The notes under the pieces: generated by a model
What the model saw: only the letters and a program-made list of their open reading frames with translations
What the model was told of the DNA's origin: nothing
Database searches by the model: none
Assembly (NCBI GenBank): GCA_045596745.1
Contig: JAZODA010000077.1
Span: 1 to 6,139, forward strand
Source of the DNA: RGIG3009 sp045596745
GTDB taxonomy: Bacteria > Bacillota > Clostridia > Oscillospirales > Acutalibacteraceae
Direction: 5' to 3'
DNA: 6,139 nt
Program-made: the position numbers and the translations under genes
Shown: positions 5,890 through 6,139 of the stretch, one piece after another
Layout: each line of letters starts with the position of its first letter
Numbering within the stretch: position 1 is the stretch's first letter

Positions 5890-5992
5890 CACCTCATCAC
5901 CGCCTGCGGCGGAGCTTCTCCGGGGGGAGAAGCCTTTAAGCCTTCCCCCTGGGGGGAAGGTGGCACGGCGCAGCCGTGACGGATGAGGGGTG
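5890..5992 (-). repeat. Hairpin repeat, copy 3, inverted
   Basis: A 103-nt copy in the opposite orientation, starting CACCTCATC and ending GACGGATGAGGGGTG on the plus strand. The two central hairpins match copies 1 and 2 (5914-5933 and 5941-5960). The outer two are different sequences that still fold: CCGCC/GGCGG (5900-5912) and CACGGC/GCCGTG (5964-5978). It lies 30 nt after the DUF559 stop and could weaken or end transcription, though it lacks a U run. Confidence 0.88.
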
Positions 5993-6019
5993 GTGCTGAC
6001 CGCAGGTCCACCGCAGGTG
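5978..6019 (-). repeat. Right inverted end (IR-R)
   Basis: This is the reverse-complement partner of 5170-5212, with 36 identical bases plus CACCTG at the outer tip and a one-base indel between them. It ends 18 nt before the -35 box of the zinc-ribbon gene. Confidence 0.9.
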
Positions 6020-6037
6020 TTTTAATCCCATCTTTAA

Positions 6038-6066
6038 TTGACAACCGCCACCCGGCGGTGTACAAT
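6038..6066 (+). promoter_or_regulatory. Near-consensus sigma-A promoter of the zinc-ribbon gene
   Basis: A TTGACA -35 (6038-6043, perfect) and a TACAAT -10 (6061-6066) are separated by exactly 17 nt. Transcription should start near 6073, about 26 nt before the ATG at 6099. The spacer contains an ACCGCC/GGCGGT inverted repeat. Confidence 0.92.
6044..6059. repeat. Inverted repeat filling the promoter spacer (possible operator)
   Basis: ACCGCC (6044-6049) and GGCGGT (6054-6059) are perfect complements around ACCC, located between the -35 and -10 boxes. A dimeric repressor site in this position would block RNA polymerase. Chance is possible in GC-rich DNA. Confidence 0.4.
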
Positions 6067-6098
6067 ACATTCAGATACTATTTGGAGGTGCATTTACT

Positions 6099-6139
6099 AT
6101 GGCATTTTGTGAAAACTGCGGCACCAAACTGGGCGACGG
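6099..6139 (+). CDS. Zinc-ribbon protein, 5' end (runs off right edge)
   Basis: Thirteen codons are visible after a strong GGAGGTG (6084-6090) with an 8-nt spacer. The start MAFCENCGTKLGD contains the CxxCG half-site (Cys4, Cys7) typical of short N-terminal zinc-ribbon domains found on many Firmicutes membrane or regulatory proteins. The rest of the protein, and so its function, lies outside the window. It has its own promoter and is not an obvious T-box target. Confidence 0.85.
   Translation, partial: MAFCENCGTKLGD

Larger units (their letters stand above)
5170..6019. mobile_element. Palindrome-rich element with inverted ends carrying a DUF559 gene
   Basis: About 850 bp bounded by inverted copies of a 42-43 nt sequence, of which 36 nt are identical. 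Inside are two direct hairpin repeats (5198-5309 and 5357-5497), a DUF559 gene (5503-5859) and an inverted hairpin repeat (5890-5992). It sits exactly between the T-box terminator (ends 5165) and the promoter of the next gene (starts 6038), interrupting neither. No transposase is encoded. TTTTA occurs near both ends, but offset by 3 nt on the left, so I do not claim a target duplication. It could be a MITE-like element moved in trans, a composite of independently inserted repeats, or structured intergenic DNA. The inverted ends are certain; mobility is inferred. Confidence 0.55.

Noticed and set aside
5198..5992. Possible CRISPR array
   Set aside because: There are only three copies, over 100 nt each, in mixed orientation, with irregular spacing and a gene between them.
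5162..6027. TTTTA on both sides of the element as a target-site duplication
   Set aside because: The left copy is offset by 3 nt from the inverted end and both flanks are T-rich, so chance explains it.

Overview
The window looks like a chromosomal segment of a moderately GC-rich Clostridia member, most likely Oscillospirales (Faecalibacterium/Gemmiger-like). This is inferred from three things: the Firmicutes-type hisS-aspS pair next to mgsA and minD, strong AAAGGAGG-type ribosome binding sites with sigma-A promoters, and a T-box leader. Palindromic repeats resembling those here are, from memory, common in that group; I could not check this.

Layout: (1) 1-432, plus strand: the 3' end of an unrecognised, more A+T-rich gene that runs in from the left edge. 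(2) 443-473: a bidirectional intrinsic terminator between convergent genes. (3) 4839 down to 481, minus strand: a promoter followed by minD, a methylglyoxal-synthase-like gene, hisS and aspS, with gaps of 25, 29 and 3 nt. This is very probably one operon. (4) 4874-5165, plus strand, divergent from minD: a promoter, a complete T-box leader with a probable Phe (TTC) specifier, and its terminator. (5) 5170-6019: a palindrome-rich element bounded by inverted repeats with 36 identical bases. It carries two direct copies and one inverted copy of a hairpin-rich repeat plus a DUF559 (Vsr/PD-(D/E)XK-like) gene. (6) 6038-6139: a near-consensus promoter and the first 13 codons of a zinc-ribbon protein that runs off the right edge.

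The operon joins a MinD-type division ATPase, an MgsA-fold protein and two housekeeping aminoacyl-tRNA synthetases. Both of the first two proteins are unusual. The MgsA-like protein lacks three of the catalytic-site residues of Escherichia coli MgsA, and the MinD lacks the usual C-terminal membrane-targeting tail.

The most interesting part is 4874-6019. A structurally complete T-box is followed within a few bases by an inverted-repeat-bounded DUF559 cassette instead of a synthetase or amino-acid gene. The end of one repeat supplies the ribosome binding site of the DUF559 gene. The leader may have been cut off from its original target by an insertion, or may now control the cassette.
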